Source: Novakomyces olei (taxonomy: Eukaryota; Ascomycota; Novakomycetes; Novakomycetales; Novakomycetaceae). Taken from it: DNA of 64,000 nt. Made by a program: the position numbers and the translations under genes. The stretch's first letter is position 1, and each line of letters opens with the position of its first letter. Of this stretch, positions 11,873-23,426 are shown one piece after another. The DNA lies in contig JADEYG010000004.1 of the NCBI GenBank assembly GCA_016906335.1, forward strand, positions 1,091,001 to 1,155,000. The letters are read 5' to 3'. The notes under the pieces were generated by a model. It was not told the origin of the DNA. It saw nothing but the letters and a program-made list of their open reading frames with translations, and did no database searches.

Positions 11873-12221
11873 TTAATGCTGTACATACTTTGTTTATTTT
11901 TTTCTTAATGTCGACCCGCAAAGATATAATCTATGCCCTATTAAAGCAACGACACAGATCGAATTACAACACTACAGTAAGTATCATACTATAATATGAA
12001 AAAACTTAAAAAAAGGTAATAATAATACAATGGATAGGAGTTAAATGCTGTCAGTTTAAAATTATCTAATAAATTGATCGTTCTTTTGAGCCAATCAACA
12101 ATATCTCTATACAGCATCGGACGCTCAGAACAAACTGATATGAATTGGTACATCTGATCTGGTTTAACAGAAACTTAAAATAAACACTTAAAAATTCTCA
12201 ACCCCGATAGTAACAAATTCT
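11873..12221. other. Convergent intergenic spacer
   Basis: It lies between the convergent WHI2-like and DDT-domain genes and is AT-rich. Nothing beyond putative 3' UTRs is visible. Confidence 0.35.
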
Positions 12222-14582
12222 TTATTTCCCAGTATTCTGACCATAGTTACCAGAATTTGCAGGTTCATGTACCCTTGAGGCCTCAGGAACAAAAGGTGCA
12301 GGGCTTGCTTGATTTTGTTTGAAGGCAGAACCGTTCTGTTGCGTAACTGAATGAGAACTCTGAATAGAATTCGGCTGTGTAAGATTTTTATAGTCCTTAA
12401 CATTAGAAACGATAGAAGAGCATGGATGCTGAGAAGGTTGCAAATGTATCCTCCCATTAGTATACTGATGGTAACTTTGATCATTTTGAGCAACTGCGCG
12501 AGGTATTTGAGCTGGCGAGTGCCCAATTGAAGTCTGGTCAGGTCCCTGTTTAGGAGTAGAAGCTATAGTAGTATTCTGACGAAACCCTTGTCCAGTCGCA
12601 GAGTCTACTGGCGCTTGCCTATCAATTTGATCCCTCGAAGGTGTAATTTCCTGTTCATTTTTTGGCCTTGGCAGTGATTGTGATTGTGACTGAAACTGAA
12701 ACTGAAACTGAGACTGAGGCGGAGGAGAATGACTTGTCTTTATAGACAAGCTAGGCTCGATCCTGTTTTGCAAAATCTCTGATGGATGTTGTTCTTTATT
12801 TTCACCAGATCCAGACAAATTGTTTACGGCCGGCTCAACTAGAGCCGATACAGGAATTCCTTCTTGTCCATTTGCAGCCAAATCCGAGACTGCCATAACT
12901 TTTGTAGGCGGAAAATTATTGTTGGATTCCTCTGTTTCCCTTTGAGCCGTTTTATCCTGATTTCCATTGGCTTCATTTGGCGGAAAAGACTGTTCCTGAC
13001 TCGTTGTATCCTTTTTGGCCTCTGCACCGATATCCTCAGTTTCAGGTTTAACCCGTAAAGCATCATCCTTTAAATTTGCTGGGGAGTCTTCATTTGATAC
13101 AGTCGTATCACGACTCTCAGACAACAGCCGTTTCATTTCACGCTCCTTTAACCTTTGTTCTCTCGTCAAAACATGCGAAGGAGAATCCATCTTTGCGTCT
13201 GGATTAGTAAGAGCTCTCCGTTGTCGCTCTTCACGCCTCATTGCTTCCTTTAATAGAGCCTCTTGTCTCTCTTGTTCCCTTCTTTCTGCTTCCTCACGCA
13301 GCCTCCGCTCATCACGATCTATAATTCGGCTTGACCGCTTGCGATTATATACAAGAGCCTCACGTAGCCGCTCCCGCTCTTGGCGCTCTCTTATTTTTTG
13401 CATTTTGAGTTCCTGCTCCTCTAGAATGGGCAGAATCTGGTCAGCAACGTATGCATAAAGCTCTTTCTCATCATCATTACGAGACGATTTTATTGATTTT
13501 GCAAACTTGCTCCAGTCTTCCAAGTTTGTGCAAATGCATTTCCAGTCTTTAACAATATTGAAAATGTCATTCTCTCCACTGCCGTCGTCGTCGCTGCTCT
13601 CGTCGATCACTCGTCGACTAGATCTTCGCTTTCTTTTAAAGCTTTTAACTTTTGTCGGCCTCGGTAATTCTTTGTCTGTGCGCCGGTATAGTCGGAAATC
13701 GTCCAGTACAAAATATATATTGTCCCGTGCATCTCTTCCGACTGGATCAAACCGCCATGATATTTCGCTGTCTGCGTCTGCGCCGAGACGAGCACGAAAC
13801 TTTTCTGCATTGACTAATTGCCATTCGCACAGCCAATGCAAAACATGAACCTGCAAAGTTGAGTAAATAGACAATAAACAGGATCAAAAGCGATTATGAA
13901 AGCACCGGAAAAAGTGTGTAAGAAAATATACATAAAAGTATTCATAGATTGATGAAATGAAAATAAACCGGTTTGAGCAAAAGCGTATTGAGAAAATGGC
14001 ATCATGAAATTTAAAAGATTAAAAACATTAAAGATAAAATAAATTTAATTGAAACGGTAGTAAACAAGACAGATTAATTGAATTTGCACCCGAAAATTAA
14101 GCGACAAAAACAAAAGTTACCTTTTCGCTATATGAGAGCGCAGCAAAAGGCACAGGCCCGTCCGGATCATGGAACGGGTTGTCAAACGGCCGGCGACGGT
14201 TAAATAGATTATGTGTGCTTTCCTCGACGTTTTCTGGACTATAGCGCATCAATTAGCGTCAGAGAAGAATGCAACGCGCGACGAGTGTTTACGTTATTTT
14301 GCTCGAAACAAGGCCGCCGGCTAGTGTGACCAGCAAATGGCGGATAGTAACAGGCTCAATCTGACCCAAAAGCTCTGCTTCAAAGCCCTATTATTGTTAG
14401 CACTCTAAAATGACGTGAAGACACACAAGAATGTCAAACTCATCCTTGAGCGTTAATAGCGACGAGCCAAACAATGAGATCCATTGAGTGACGGCCGCAA
14501 ACTCCGGAAGATTACGCAGCAGAGTTAAATCGTCTGTTAACGTCGGATCTGCCGTATTCTCTGTCGACGGTTTTTGCCGCAT
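12222..14582 (-). CDS. DDT-domain chromatin-remodelling protein, RSF1/CECR2-like (4 exons, 665 aa)
   Basis: Exons 14582-14427, 14387-14293, 14238-14121 and 13850-12222, all phases consistent. The N-terminal DDT domain (LPEFAAVTQWISLF, FEAELLG, TIRHLLVTLAGG) is spread over the first two exons. The next block, VHVLHWLCEWQLVNAEKFR followed by FDPVGRDARDNIYFVLDDFR and LYRR, matches the WHIM-like segment after the DDT in RSF1 and CECR2, partners of ISWI-type remodellers. A basic patch (KSFKRKRRSSRR), an acidic stretch, a long charged coiled coil (about 270-370) and a low-complexity Gln/Ser/Pro tail follow. No PHD finger or bromodomain is visible. The role is inferred from domains only. Confidence 0.78.
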
Positions 14583-15308
14583 GCCACTTTTCCTTTATCA
14601 AAGGCACTCGCGCAAGAGAGCCTAAAACGCGAAACTCAAGTCTAGAATAAGGAAGGATCTTTTGGCTATTTATTCAATTTCATTCATTGTTGTTTATATA
14701 ATTATAAATTACAATTATATTATTATATTATGATTAGTATATTTTTGTAATTTTATACAATGGCGAAATTATTATATTTCCGCATAATTATTGTGTTCCT
14801 ATATTTACTGTATAATTAATTTAAAGCGACAATATAATAAAATATACTCCATTGATTCGCATTTTGTTTAGGTCCACGCTTTCGTATACCAACTGAAGAT
14901 TACCTAATATAAACTGATAAAAGAATAAAGACACCGCAACCGCAGAAACACGGTACGGCTTTTGATCAAACTGTGCCATTATCGGCCATCGGCTTTGATC
15001 CTGTAAACGGGAACGGTCTCTCACGATCCTTTTCCGGTATTTTTCTGCTCAGGATCGAGAGCAGATCTTTTTTCCAGACGGAGGTTCCATTGTCGTTAGG
15101 AAGTTTGGCGGAGCAGAATTCAAATGTTACACACGAGATCTTGAACCGAGTGCCGTCTTGTGCACTGGCTGAACTATTATAAACTAATATTAAGAGCGCC
15201 AAACTGGGAGGCCAATAAAACGGAACAAGAAGAAACCGAGCAAGGGGAAGAAAAAGCAATCATAACAATTCTTTTGTTTTTGGTTCGCCCTTTAAACCCT
15301 CCAAAAGC
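14583..15308. other. Divergent promoter region between DDT gene and SSK2-like gene
   Basis: Mostly AT-rich. A minus-strand micro-ORF starting at 14979 (MAQFDQKPYRVSAVAV...) has a hydrophobic stretch and ends near a GTAATC donor. I could not connect it to a further exon, so it is not called. Confidence 0.3.
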
Positions 15309-18300
15309 ATGGCAGAAGCAGACGGAAACAAAAGCCCAGCGTCGCAGCGTATTCGAAGACGAGGCTCTTCGTCGGGCAGTGCTCGGTCTGTGAAAGAACA
15401 GCAAGATTTGGCAGTGAACAATACGAATTCGATGCCCAATCGGCCTCACAAGCCCGGATCGCCAATGGACACAAAACTGTCTCCCAATCCCAATGCAAAT
15501 GCTGCAGTCAGTCGTCCAGCGCTAACCGTTCGTACCCCCTCGAACACTTATGCTCCGCAGCGGAATCCTCGGGCCAGTACTGCCTCGGGATCAAGATCCT
15601 TTTCAAACATTTTTCTTCCACAGACATCGGCCTCGTCTCCAGCTGCTGCTAAAAGACACGTGATCCGTGATCCTGCCTCACAGTATCATGCGCAGGAGCG
15701 TTTGTACATGGAAAAAATAAACCAAAACAAGACTAGCGATCCGTCTCAAGCACATACGCTCTTTCCCGAAGCCGATTCCGATGAGGATAGCGACAGTGCA
15801 CACACAGAATCAAGCAGTGGAGGGCTTTCTGCGGACCGAGATTTGGCTTATTATGATCAGCAGCTTTATGCAGCAGCAAATGGCCACTACTATCCTCCAT
15901 CGGCAAGGCCATCTGCGCCGGGTAATGAACCCCCACAAATCATTGTGCCCGGGTACGATATCGATTTAAATCTACCAGAGAATCGAGAGCGGCTGGAATG
16001 GTATACGATGCTGGCGACTGTGCTCACTGGCGAAGTAGTTAAATCTGAGAAAAAGCGGATACTCGGGGCAACCAGTCAAAAGAGCAAAGATGACATAATG
16101 ACAGACGTTTGGCTCGGAGTTGGAGCCAAATATTACAATAGAACAATCGATCAGCACAGGATTGTTGTAACAAAGCTACGAGCTCAGATCGATAATGTGC
16201 TGAACGAAGTCATAGACTTTCAGGTAAAGGGCCATGATTTGACTGTAAACTCTCCGCAGCAACAAGTATCGGACATACTGCTTAAAGTCGGTAACTGTGA
16301 GTGCCTTTACCCTTCATTAGCGGCAATGACGGCAGACAAGCCAAAGTACGGACTGCCCGAGTTTCAGTACCGGCTGACTGCTTTGAATGCGTGGAAGACT
16401 GTCGTTGAAGGCATCCAGACCCAGTCTACTATGCTGCGCAATTGGATTGGCAATGACGAGTACGATATAACCAGATCAACGGCTCATGTTAGTGTGGCCG
16501 GTCTCGTGGATGAAAGCTCCTTCATTGAAAGAATTCTGAAAGAGAATGGACTGCAAAAGATGTTTGGCAGAAAATTACTGTCCAATATTCACGAGTTTGT
16601 TCTTAAAGTGAAACGGACATCGATTGAAAACTCGAATGCTTTTGAGCAAATGCATCTGCCCAATTACCTTGACGAACTATTAATCCTTGTTTCTTTCCCC
16701 ACAAAACTGATAGAAGAGACGTTGCAAATGAGGCTGCTGTACGCTAAACGGATCAAAGAGCCGACGCTCTTGATGGTCGATACCCTATTGGAAGACTTGC
16801 AAGTGCCTCTCAAATTTGCTGCACAGTTAAAAGACGAGTACCTGGACGTTTCTTCTCCTCAGCCGGGCTGGCACCTACCGCCTTCCCTCGATGAGAACTA
16901 TGATACAGTTTTCCTGGATGCGTTACATTTTTATTTTAAGCTACTGGGCCTTAAGCTTTGCAGCCCTAGCCAGACAATGCATTTTAAAGAGTTTGAAGTA
17001 CTGGAGGAGGAATGGGAGTTTGTTAAATCACTTTGCTACAGCTCCGAAGGCGTTGACCGATTAATGGCAGAGCAGTTTAGCTACCTTACGCATAAAATTC
17101 TGCAAAAAGTGATGCACTCCTTCCACGAGCAAGTGCAAAACCCTCCGTCTCGCGATGGCAATGAGATGACGATATTTTACAATAATCTGCTGGACTCTGT
17201 CCGGCTCAGGCACAGGAAGCTGGTCAGATTTTTCAGGATTATTGCAAATGCGTTTATGAACAGCAGCGAGTTTGTTATTGACCCGCAGGATACGCGTTTA
17301 CTGTACGACAGACTGGCAAAAGCGGGCTATGTCTTTATCTACTCGACCCAGCCAGAGTCGCCGCAGGATCTGGTCTACATCGCCGACCCCGTGGCGGCTC
17401 TCAACTTGTCTGGCATTGAAACGCTGGTCAATGGGTGTGTAGTGGTGGACGACGGGCCAACAGATCCGGCACCCCCGCATGTTGTGATTGTGAGGACGAG
17501 GGACAGGGAGCAGCAGCCTTCCTCCCTTTCGTGGGACGGCGCCATAGCGGAGGCCGATTTCAGTACGGCAGAGTCCGATGTAAGGGACGGGTGTGCTCGT
17601 GTCGTGACAGTAGGCGACCCAACAGCGGTTAAAATAGCGACAGACGCCTTTCTCGCTCTGGCGAGGGACCTTGTGCAGTACGTAAAGACGGACAAGAGAT
17701 CAAATTTAAAGCGCGTAAACGCAGAGCTCAACAAGACAAAGAAAGCGTCGTTACGGCTATCGACAGCGCTGATTGACTGTGTGGACGTGATCCGGAAGAT
17801 TGTACGGGACGCTCCTTGCCAGGATCTGATCCAAAACACGTTTACGTTTGCCACAGAGTTTGGGCAGAGAGTGCTCGGGTTCAATGCCCTAATTGACGCA
17901 CAGTCACGAGCCATTTTCCGTCAAAAGCTGGTCAATTTAGCACTCGAATGGGTCTCGTTTATATGTGACGACTGCGATCCAACGGACAGGAAGACCTTCC
18001 GCTGGACCGTTAACGCGCTCGAGTTTGCCGTTGCCCAAATCTCTGGTGCCACAATCCTCTATCTCTCGTCCGAGCAGTACTCTGTCCTGCGGCTCCGGGT
18101 GGCACGGTGCATGACGATCCTGATATCGCACTTTGACATTATGGGCGCCCGGTCGAGTCTGGCAGCGGCCAAGGCAGAGGGTCAGAAGCTGGAGCAGCAG
18201 ATGAAGAATAGTGGCAGTGGAAGTGGAAGTGGAAGTGGAATTTCAATTGGAAATGGCAGTGGAATTGGAATTGGAATTGGCAATGCCAATGCCAATGGAA

Positions 18301-19490
18301 ATGGCAGTGGAGACACAACAACGTCAGCGGCAGCTCTGTCGGCACTTTCGCTAGACACAGTGTACGAACCAGAGAGAGGGCATATAATGCAGCTTGTTCA
18401 GGCCGTGGAGGAGGAGAGACGCGACCGGTTCCCGAGCCAAGTCGCGTCTGGCCGAGTGATTGACGAGTCACTGTCAGAGAACCAGCACCTGACCCATCTC
18501 GCCTCGTCGCTGTCGAATATAACTATCAGGTGGCAGCAGGGCCGGTTTATAGGCGCAGGCACCTTTGGCAACGTCTATGCTGGAGTGAACCTCGACACTG
18601 GTGATGTAATGGCTGTAAAGGAGATCAAGCTGCACGATCCGCAGAGTACGAGTACGATAATGAAGTCTATAAGGGACGAAATGACAGTGCTGGAAATGCT
18701 CGACCACCCAAACATTGTATCCTACTATGGCGTAGAAGTGCACCGGGATAAAGTGTACATCTTTATGGAGTTTTGTGAGGGAGGATCGCTGGCCAACTTG
18801 TTGGAACACGGCCGAATAGAGGACGAGATGGTGATACAGGTTTATGCTCTGCAGATGCTGGAGGGACTCGCTTACCTCCACGAGCGTGGAATCGTGCACA
18901 GAGACATAAAGCCAGAGAATATCCTCCTCGACCGTAACGGTATTATAAAGTATAGTGATTTTGGAGCTGCCAAAGTGCTCGCTCAGCGGAGCACTATGCG
19001 CAGCCGCTCAACCGCTGGAACAGCAACAGCAACAGTAGTAGGAGCCAAAGTTGGAGGCAGCTCTAGCGGATCTGCTCTTGGAGGCGTTACGGGGACGCCG
19101 ATGTACATGTCGCCAGAGATAATCACAGGCTCAGCTCAGGGGAACCAAGGCGCCACGGATATATGGTCCCTCGGCTGCTGTATCGTCGAGCTCGCTATCG
19201 GCACTCGGCCCTGGTCGAACCTGGACAACGAGTGGGCTATCATGTACCACATCGCGGCAGGGCACTCGCCCAATTTGCCCACTACGGACCAGCTCAGCCA
19301 GGACGGGATCAATTTCATTAAACGCTGCTTCATTCGCGATCCCAGTAAACGGCCGTCTGCCGCTGAACTGCTCTGCGATCCTTACATCTTCTCTATCAGG
19401 GCCGAGGCTGGGATTGTCGGCATGTCCCCGGATACCTCAGAGGGCACTACGCCCTCGAGCGAGGCGTCCAGCGGGTTTGGCGGGGTTTAA
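15309..19490 (+). CDS. SSK2: SSK2/SSK22-type MAP kinase kinase kinase of the HOG stress pathway (1393 aa)
   Basis: Single exon. It phosphorylates the Pbs2-type MAPKK in osmotic and oxidative stress signalling (Ssk2/Ssk22 in budding yeast, Wis4/Win1 in fission yeast). The C-terminal kinase domain (about 1070-1370) has the glycine loop FIGAGTFGNVYAG, the lysine in AVKEIKLHD, the catalytic loop HRDIKPEN and SDFGAAKVL. A GTPMYMSPE activation-segment end is preceded by a serine/alanine-rich insert after DFG. The large N-terminal region is the conserved Ssk2 regulatory part, with a serine-rich, likely disordered start. A simple-sequence insert of Ser-Gly, then Gly-Ile and Asn-Ala repeats lies just before the kinase (about 967-1000). 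The length fits the family. Confidence 0.93.
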   Translation: MAEADGNKSPASQRIRRRGSSSGSARSVKEQQDLAVNNTNSMPNRPHKPGSPMDTKLSPNPNANAAVSRPALTVRTPSNTYAPQRNPRASTASGSRSFSNIFLPQTSASSPAAAKRHVIRDPASQYHAQERLYMEKINQNKTSDPSQAHTLFPEADSDEDSDSAHTESSSGGLSADRDLAYYDQQLYAAANGHYYPPSARPSAPGNEPPQIIVPGYDIDLNLPENRERLEWYTMLATVLTGEVVKSEKKRILGATSQKSKDDIMTDVWLGVGAKYYNRTIDQHRIVVTKLRAQIDNVLNEVIDFQVKGHDLTVNSPQQQVSDILLKVGNCECLYPSLAAMTADKPKYGLPEFQYRLTALNAWKTVVEGIQTQSTMLRNWIGNDEYDITRSTAHVSVAGLVDESSFIERILKENGLQKMFGRKLLSNIHEFVLKVKRTSIENSNAFEQMHLPNYLDELLILVSFPTKLIEETLQMRLLYAKRIKEPTLLMVDTLLEDLQVPLKFAAQLKDEYLDVSSPQPGWHLPPSLDENYDTVFLDALHFYFKLLGLKLCSPSQTMHFKEFEVLEEEWEFVKSLCYSSEGVDRLMAEQFSYLTHKILQKVMHSFHEQVQNPPSRDGNEMTIFYNNLLDSVRLRHRKLVRFFRIIANAFMNSSEFVIDPQDTRLLYDRLAKAGYVFIYSTQPESPQDLVYIADPVAALNLSGIETLVNGCVVVDDGPTDPAPPHVVIVRTRDREQQPSSLSWDGAIAEADFSTAESDVRDGCARVVTVGDPTAVKIATDAFLALARDLVQYVKTDKRSNLKRVNAELNKTKKASLRLSTALIDCVDVIRKIVRDAPCQDLIQNTFTFATEFGQRVLGFNALIDAQSRAIFRQKLVNLALEWVSFICDDCDPTDRKTFRWTVNALEFAVAQISGATILYLSSEQYSVLRLRVARCMTILISHFDIMGARSSLAAAKAEGQKLEQQMKNSGSGSGSGSGISIGNGSGIGIGIGNANANGNGSGDTTTSAAALSALSLDTVYEPERGHIMQLVQAVEEERRDRFPSQVASGRVIDESLSENQHLTHLASSLSNITIRWQQGRFIGAGTFGNVYAGVNLDTGDVMAVKEIKLHDPQSTSTIMKSIRDEMTVLEMLDHPNIVSYYGVEVHRDKVYIFMEFCEGGSLANLLEHGRIEDEMVIQVYALQMLEGLAYLHERGIVHRDIKPENILLDRNGIIKYSDFGAAKVLAQRSTMRSRSTAGTATATVVGAKVGGSSSGSALGGVTGTPMYMSPEIITGSAQGNQGATDIWSLGCCIVELAIGTRPWSNLDNEWAIMYHIAAGHSPNLPTTDQLSQDGINFIKRCFIRDPSKRPSAAELLCDPYIFSIRAEAGIVGMSPDTSEGTTPSSEASSGFGGV

Positions 19491-19572
19491 TTGAGTCTAA
19501 TTGATTGGCAGATTGGTGGTAGCCTGCCGGGAAATGTTGTTCATACCCATATTGCTAAGCACATGTCTAAAT

Positions 19573-19630
19573 ATCAACTAGTAGAGCATTGAATAGTAGA
19601 CATCAACTAGTAGAGCATTGAATAGTAGTG
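19573..19630. repeat. 29-bp tandem duplication (ATCAACTAGTAGAGCATTGA...)
   Basis: Two 29-bp copies, identical except for the last two bases. Degenerate partial copies (TAGTAGAGCATT) continue to about 19660, suggesting repeated slippage or duplication. Confidence 0.9.
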
Positions 19631-19734
19631 TTAAATAGTAGAGCATTAAACAGTAGAGAGTGTTAATTTTCAATATTAAAATATTCTATCAATTTGCTTT
19701 TCAATTTTTATTGATTGATAGATGCGCTAGTTGA

Positions 19735-19914
<180 letters not shown>

Positions 19915-19925
19915 CTATTTACTCA

Positions 19926-22900
19926 TTATTCATCAATCGCTCCACCATTTTCCGGAAACAGCTCGTCCAGAATCGTGTCAAACAGAAGCATAATAATATG
20001 GGTATTGAGAATCGGATTCTGGATCAGTCGAAACAGTTTAACAGACGTGTTTTGCGGCAGATATCGAGGGAAAACTGCGGCGAGTAGAATACTGGCTTCA
20101 GTATAAGCTTCGTTTCTTTCCCGCGATGAACGAACAGGCCTGGCTTTAAGCAGGTGTCCACCCGGCCAGACGATTTCTTTTACGCGCAAAAGGCAACCAA
20201 CAATACTCTCCTCCGACCCAAACTCTGCAATCACCTCGCGCGATCTCTTCTCGATCGTTCCACCAAACAGTTGCTGTAAAAAAGTCATCATAATATTAGG
20301 GTTTATCCATGTATACGTCTTGTCAAACTCGAAAAGCTCCATAAAAAACTCAACAATCCTTTTAACAAATACAGTTTCAGGCTCTGATTCATGGTCTGCG
20401 GGCCTTTCAGGCCCGTTTAAACCTGCGCCAGGATGATCAAGAGCCGTAGGTCTATGTAAATTTGAAGAGGAAGAAAAAGATGATGATGAAGGTTTAAAGG
20501 ACGATGATTGAGGCGAATTCGATTGTTGAGCAGGCAAAGAACGATGCACGCTTCGATCTGATTGCCGGACTCTGTTTACAGACGCAGCTTCCTCCATCAA
20601 AAGGTTGAACTTCGCTATTGCAGCCTTTGGCACATTGGCTTCAGGGACGCCTGCTTTGCTCCTTGCGAATACTCCTGGTTTCTGCGACAAAAAAGCTCGA
20701 AGCTCTCGGCTCCGGCACAATTGAGGATCCTGAACGCATTCCCTCAAATACTTTTCCAGATCAATTCGCCTTGATTCAACAAAGGACTTTTGCAGCTTCA
20801 TAATAACACGTTTAGGGGGCAAAGTGGACTTGACCCGGCCTTCGTACCGACCTTTAAGTGACTGATGAAGCATAAAAAACTCACTGTATCTGTGAGCGAC
20901 TCTCCAGCTCGCAGAGACAGATCCGTCTTCAGCTAGCCGCTCAACTCGGATTGTATAGAGCACGAACTCTGTGCCGTCCTGATCCCGATCGATAGAGGCC
21001 GTCAAATCAATATTGCACCGACCAAAGATATCATTTTCCCTCTCTTGCATTTCAAAATACCGTTTCTGTGTTTCCAAAAGTATTTTATCCGCCCTAATTG
21101 CGTTTATAGACTTGTTTAGTAGCTTTAATTCTTTTTGATTGTTTGTCAATTCGGCCTTTTTAAGCAGACCTTCAGCCATGGCCTCTTGCTGGGTTAAATT
21201 GTCGATATTATCAGCGATATCTGAGACAGTTTCCGACAGAATAAGGTCCCCAGGGAGAGCAGTGGCAAGTGCCACCGACTTTTGCGGGACCGATTCGGCG
21301 GCATTTTGATTTGTTTCATCTTTTTCCTTGCCAGCTGAAGTATTTTCTTTATTTTTCGTGCCATGCTCATCTTCGTCATTATCCATTTTATTGTTGTTTT
21401 CCTCGTCAGTCTCCCCGTCAATATCCTCTTCGTCCTGCCAAGTCCCACTCTCACCGAGGGCTGAATGGAGTGCATCATAAACCTCATTTTCATTCACGTT
21501 TTGATCGGTGGCATTTGCCAAGGCTTCAGATTGTTGAAGTTCATTTTGCATTGTTACGGGTGTCGAAACAGAAGCTGCTTGCTCCACATCAGCCGCACGC
21601 CAGACGGAGAGCAAACGGAAAAAAATCTCACTATTACAAAATGCCTTGTAGTCGACACTTTCCATGGCGGAGAAGGCCTTTGTCTGAGCAATGAATAAAT
21701 GGCGTCTTGCCTGCAAGTGAACGCGTCGATCATAAGACTCCAGGTTGAGATAGGCTTGCACTGCTTCGCGCACGGTAGGGTCCACATCGAGCAATGGTTC
21801 ATTGAAATAAGTCGTTGCAATTAAAAGGATATCTGCACGATCTTGGAACCCAGCGTTTACCGCAAAATTGTCGTCTGCATAAACGCCCTCCTCACTGTTG
21901 CACTCCTCCAGCGGCTCTTTTAATCCTTCCACAACCAACCAAAACTGGAGCAACTGCAGCCGGTTTATCCTTTCCATAAACTCTGTAAAATAAGAAAGAT
22001 CGGAGGGATTCGAAAGGATCTGGGATAGTGTCTTATAGCCCGCTGTTGCATCGGACCCACTGCCGGTAACGGATCCGTTGTCGGCTGTTGCCGAGGCAGA
22101 GGCAGGCCCAACCGTGCCTCCTCCTGTACCCCCACTTAGACCCCCACTCAGACCCCCATTCACCCCACTATTTAGGCCCCCACTATTTAGGCCCCCACTA
22201 TTTAGGCCCACGCTACTTGAGCTGTTTACAGCACCAATGCTCGTACCAGCAGCGACAGACGACGCAGCAATTGATGGCCCATCGCCCGCTAATCGCGCAA
22301 TCTGCTTTTCTATTCTTTGCTTTGCCCTAATAAGCCTCGCCTTGTATTGCAAAGGCGCATCGTAGCTCTCCAATTGGGCCAATTGCATATTTATCTCACT
22401 GCGCAGCCTGCGGGCCTCTGCCAGGGAAGCACAGTGCCTAATTGTCTCCATATACTGCGCAAAAACCTGAGCATTGTCCGTCGGCAGCAGTTTCCGCACC
22501 GGCAGCGCTCCCTGCACTCTCTCCTCCCCACGTCTTACATGGGCTTGTAAGACATGACGTAATCGAGCAAGCTGCCTCCTTTCCCTCACGAGTCCCCCAC
22601 ACGCTTGCACGAGCACCGTGTTCCACGTGTCCCCGTCCGCCACAACGGAAAGAACGGGCTCCGCTACGGCACAAGTAACCATTTCTACAAGCAGCAAAAG
22701 TAAAGGCCGAGCATTGCTCTCGTTTGGGGGTAAGAGCGAGTGTAGAATTCGTTTAATACGCGGCCGTAGTACAGACTGCTGCAACAGCTTTCTTTCTCCT
22801 CCCATTATTGCTCGAGCAGCGGCATGGACAGGCCCACCAGTCTCCTGCTGGTAGAGCTGCGTAAACACTATATCTACTTCCACTGACCCCGTAAGGGTGG

Positions 22901-23426
22901 CAGCGGTGGCGGCCCGGACGGACCGCTCTGACCGATCAAAAGCCCGTAGATGAGCCGTAACGAGGGGCAGTAGCCTTTCTATCAAAAGATCTGTCCATTG
23001 CACTCTTGAGCACTGGCGAATTACGTCATACGCAAACATGCGGAGGGTCCGCTCTACTGCACGCGTGAAATAGGGGTCCGGCCCGATACGCGGTGTCCAG
23101 GAATCTATGAAATCGCGCAACACGAGTCCGATGACCTCTGTCAAAAGGCTGTTTGCTTCTTCACTGAGAGGCTCATTCAGTAATGTTGCCTGCTGCTCGC
23201 GATCCAGCTCGCCCTGTAGCTTTTCGCGATACGCATACTGAGCCTCGTGAGAGCTGAGGTTAAGGCTCCGCAGTGCCGTGCCGCTACGCTCTGTGGGCGC
23301 ATAGCAATACAGAGCGATTGCGGTAAACGCAATCACGTACATACAAACAGACCGAAAAAATAATAGGGCGGAAAGCGCTGCGGCAGCCGCCAGCAGCCGC
23401 CGCACTGGCGCCGCAGAGTCTGCCAT
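19926..23426 (-). CDS. MDM1: MDM1/SNX13-family sorting nexin with PXA, RGS, PX and nexin-C domains (1166 aa)
   Basis: Single exon. Mdm1 tethers the endoplasmic reticulum to the vacuole and affects lipid droplets and organelle inheritance. Two N-terminal hydrophobic segments (about 8-25 and 27-42) form an ER anchor. Then come a PXA domain (about 80-270), a simple-sequence linker rich in Gly, Ser, Asn and Leu (about 395-450) and an RGS domain starting LSYFTEFMERINRLQLLQFW (about 480-620). An acidic stretch leads to a coiled coil, a PX domain (about 795-915, with RVAHRYSEFFMLHQSL and PPKR) and a C-terminal nexin domain (about 1015-1160). This is the complete family architecture. A (TAAA)n array begins almost directly after the stop codon. 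Confidence 0.93.
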   Translation of the reverse strand: MADSAAPVRRLLAAAAALSALLFFRSVCMYVIAFTAIALYCYAPTERSGTALRSLNLSSHEAQYAYREKLQGELDREQQATLLNEPLSEEANSLLTEVIGLVLRDFIDSWTPRIGPDPYFTRAVERTLRMFAYDVIRQCSRVQWTDLLIERLLPLVTAHLRAFDRSERSVRAATAATLTGSVEVDIVFTQLYQQETGGPVHAAARAIMGGERKLLQQSVLRPRIKRILHSLLPPNESNARPLLLLLVEMVTCAVAEPVLSVVADGDTWNTVLVQACGGLVRERRQLARLRHVLQAHVRRGEERVQGALPVRKLLPTDNAQVFAQYMETIRHCASLAEARRLRSEINMQLAQLESYDAPLQYKARLIRAKQRIEKQIARLAGDGPSIAASSVAAGTSIGAVNSSSSVGLNSGGLNSGGLNSGVNGGLSGGLSGGTGGGTVGPASASATADNGSVTGSGSDATAGYKTLSQILSNPSDLSYFTEFMERINRLQLLQFWLVVEGLKEPLEECNSEEGVYADDNFAVNAGFQDRADILLIATTYFNEPLLDVDPTVREAVQAYLNLESYDRRVHLQARRHLFIAQTKAFSAMESVDYKAFCNSEIFFRLLSVWRAADVEQAASVSTPVTMQNELQQSEALANATDQNVNENEVYDALHSALGESGTWQDEEDIDGETDEENNNKMDNDEDEHGTKNKENTSAGKEKDETNQNAAESVPQKSVALATALPGDLILSETVSDIADNIDNLTQQEAMAEGLLKKAELTNNQKELKLLNKSINAIRADKILLETQKRYFEMQERENDIFGRCNIDLTASIDRDQDGTEFVLYTIRVERLAEDGSVSASWRVAHRYSEFFMLHQSLKGRYEGRVKSTLPPKRVIMKLQKSFVESRRIDLEKYLRECVQDPQLCRSRELRAFLSQKPGVFARSKAGVPEANVPKAAIAKFNLLMEEAASVNRVRQSDRSVHRSLPAQQSNSPQSSSFKPSSSSFSSSSNLHRPTALDHPGAGLNGPERPADHESEPETVFVKRIVEFFMELFEFDKTYTWINPNIMMTFLQQLFGGTIEKRSREVIAEFGSEESIVGCLLRVKEIVWPGGHLLKARPVRSSRERNEAYTEASILLAAVFPRYLPQNTSVKLFRLIQNPILNTHIIMLLFDTILDELFPENGGAIDE
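22128..22212. repeat. Coding minisatellite in the MDM1 linker
   Basis: Tandem 15-bp GGCCCCCACTATTTA-like and 12-bp CCCCCACTCAGA-like units on the plus strand encode repeats of Gly-Gly-Leu-Asn-Ser and Gly-Gly-Leu-Ser in the minus-strand protein. They lie between domains, so length change is likely tolerated. Confidence 0.8.

Noticed and set aside
14906-14979. Small membrane-protein-like start (MAQFDQKPYRVSAVAV...) between DDT and SSK2 genes
   Set aside because: Ends at a possible donor but no downstream exon could be identified; too short to support.
17375-17914. Long antisense open frames within SSK2, MDM1, FUM1 and CCH1 coding regions
   Set aside because: Each mirrors a clearly identified gene on the other strand and shows no domain of its own.
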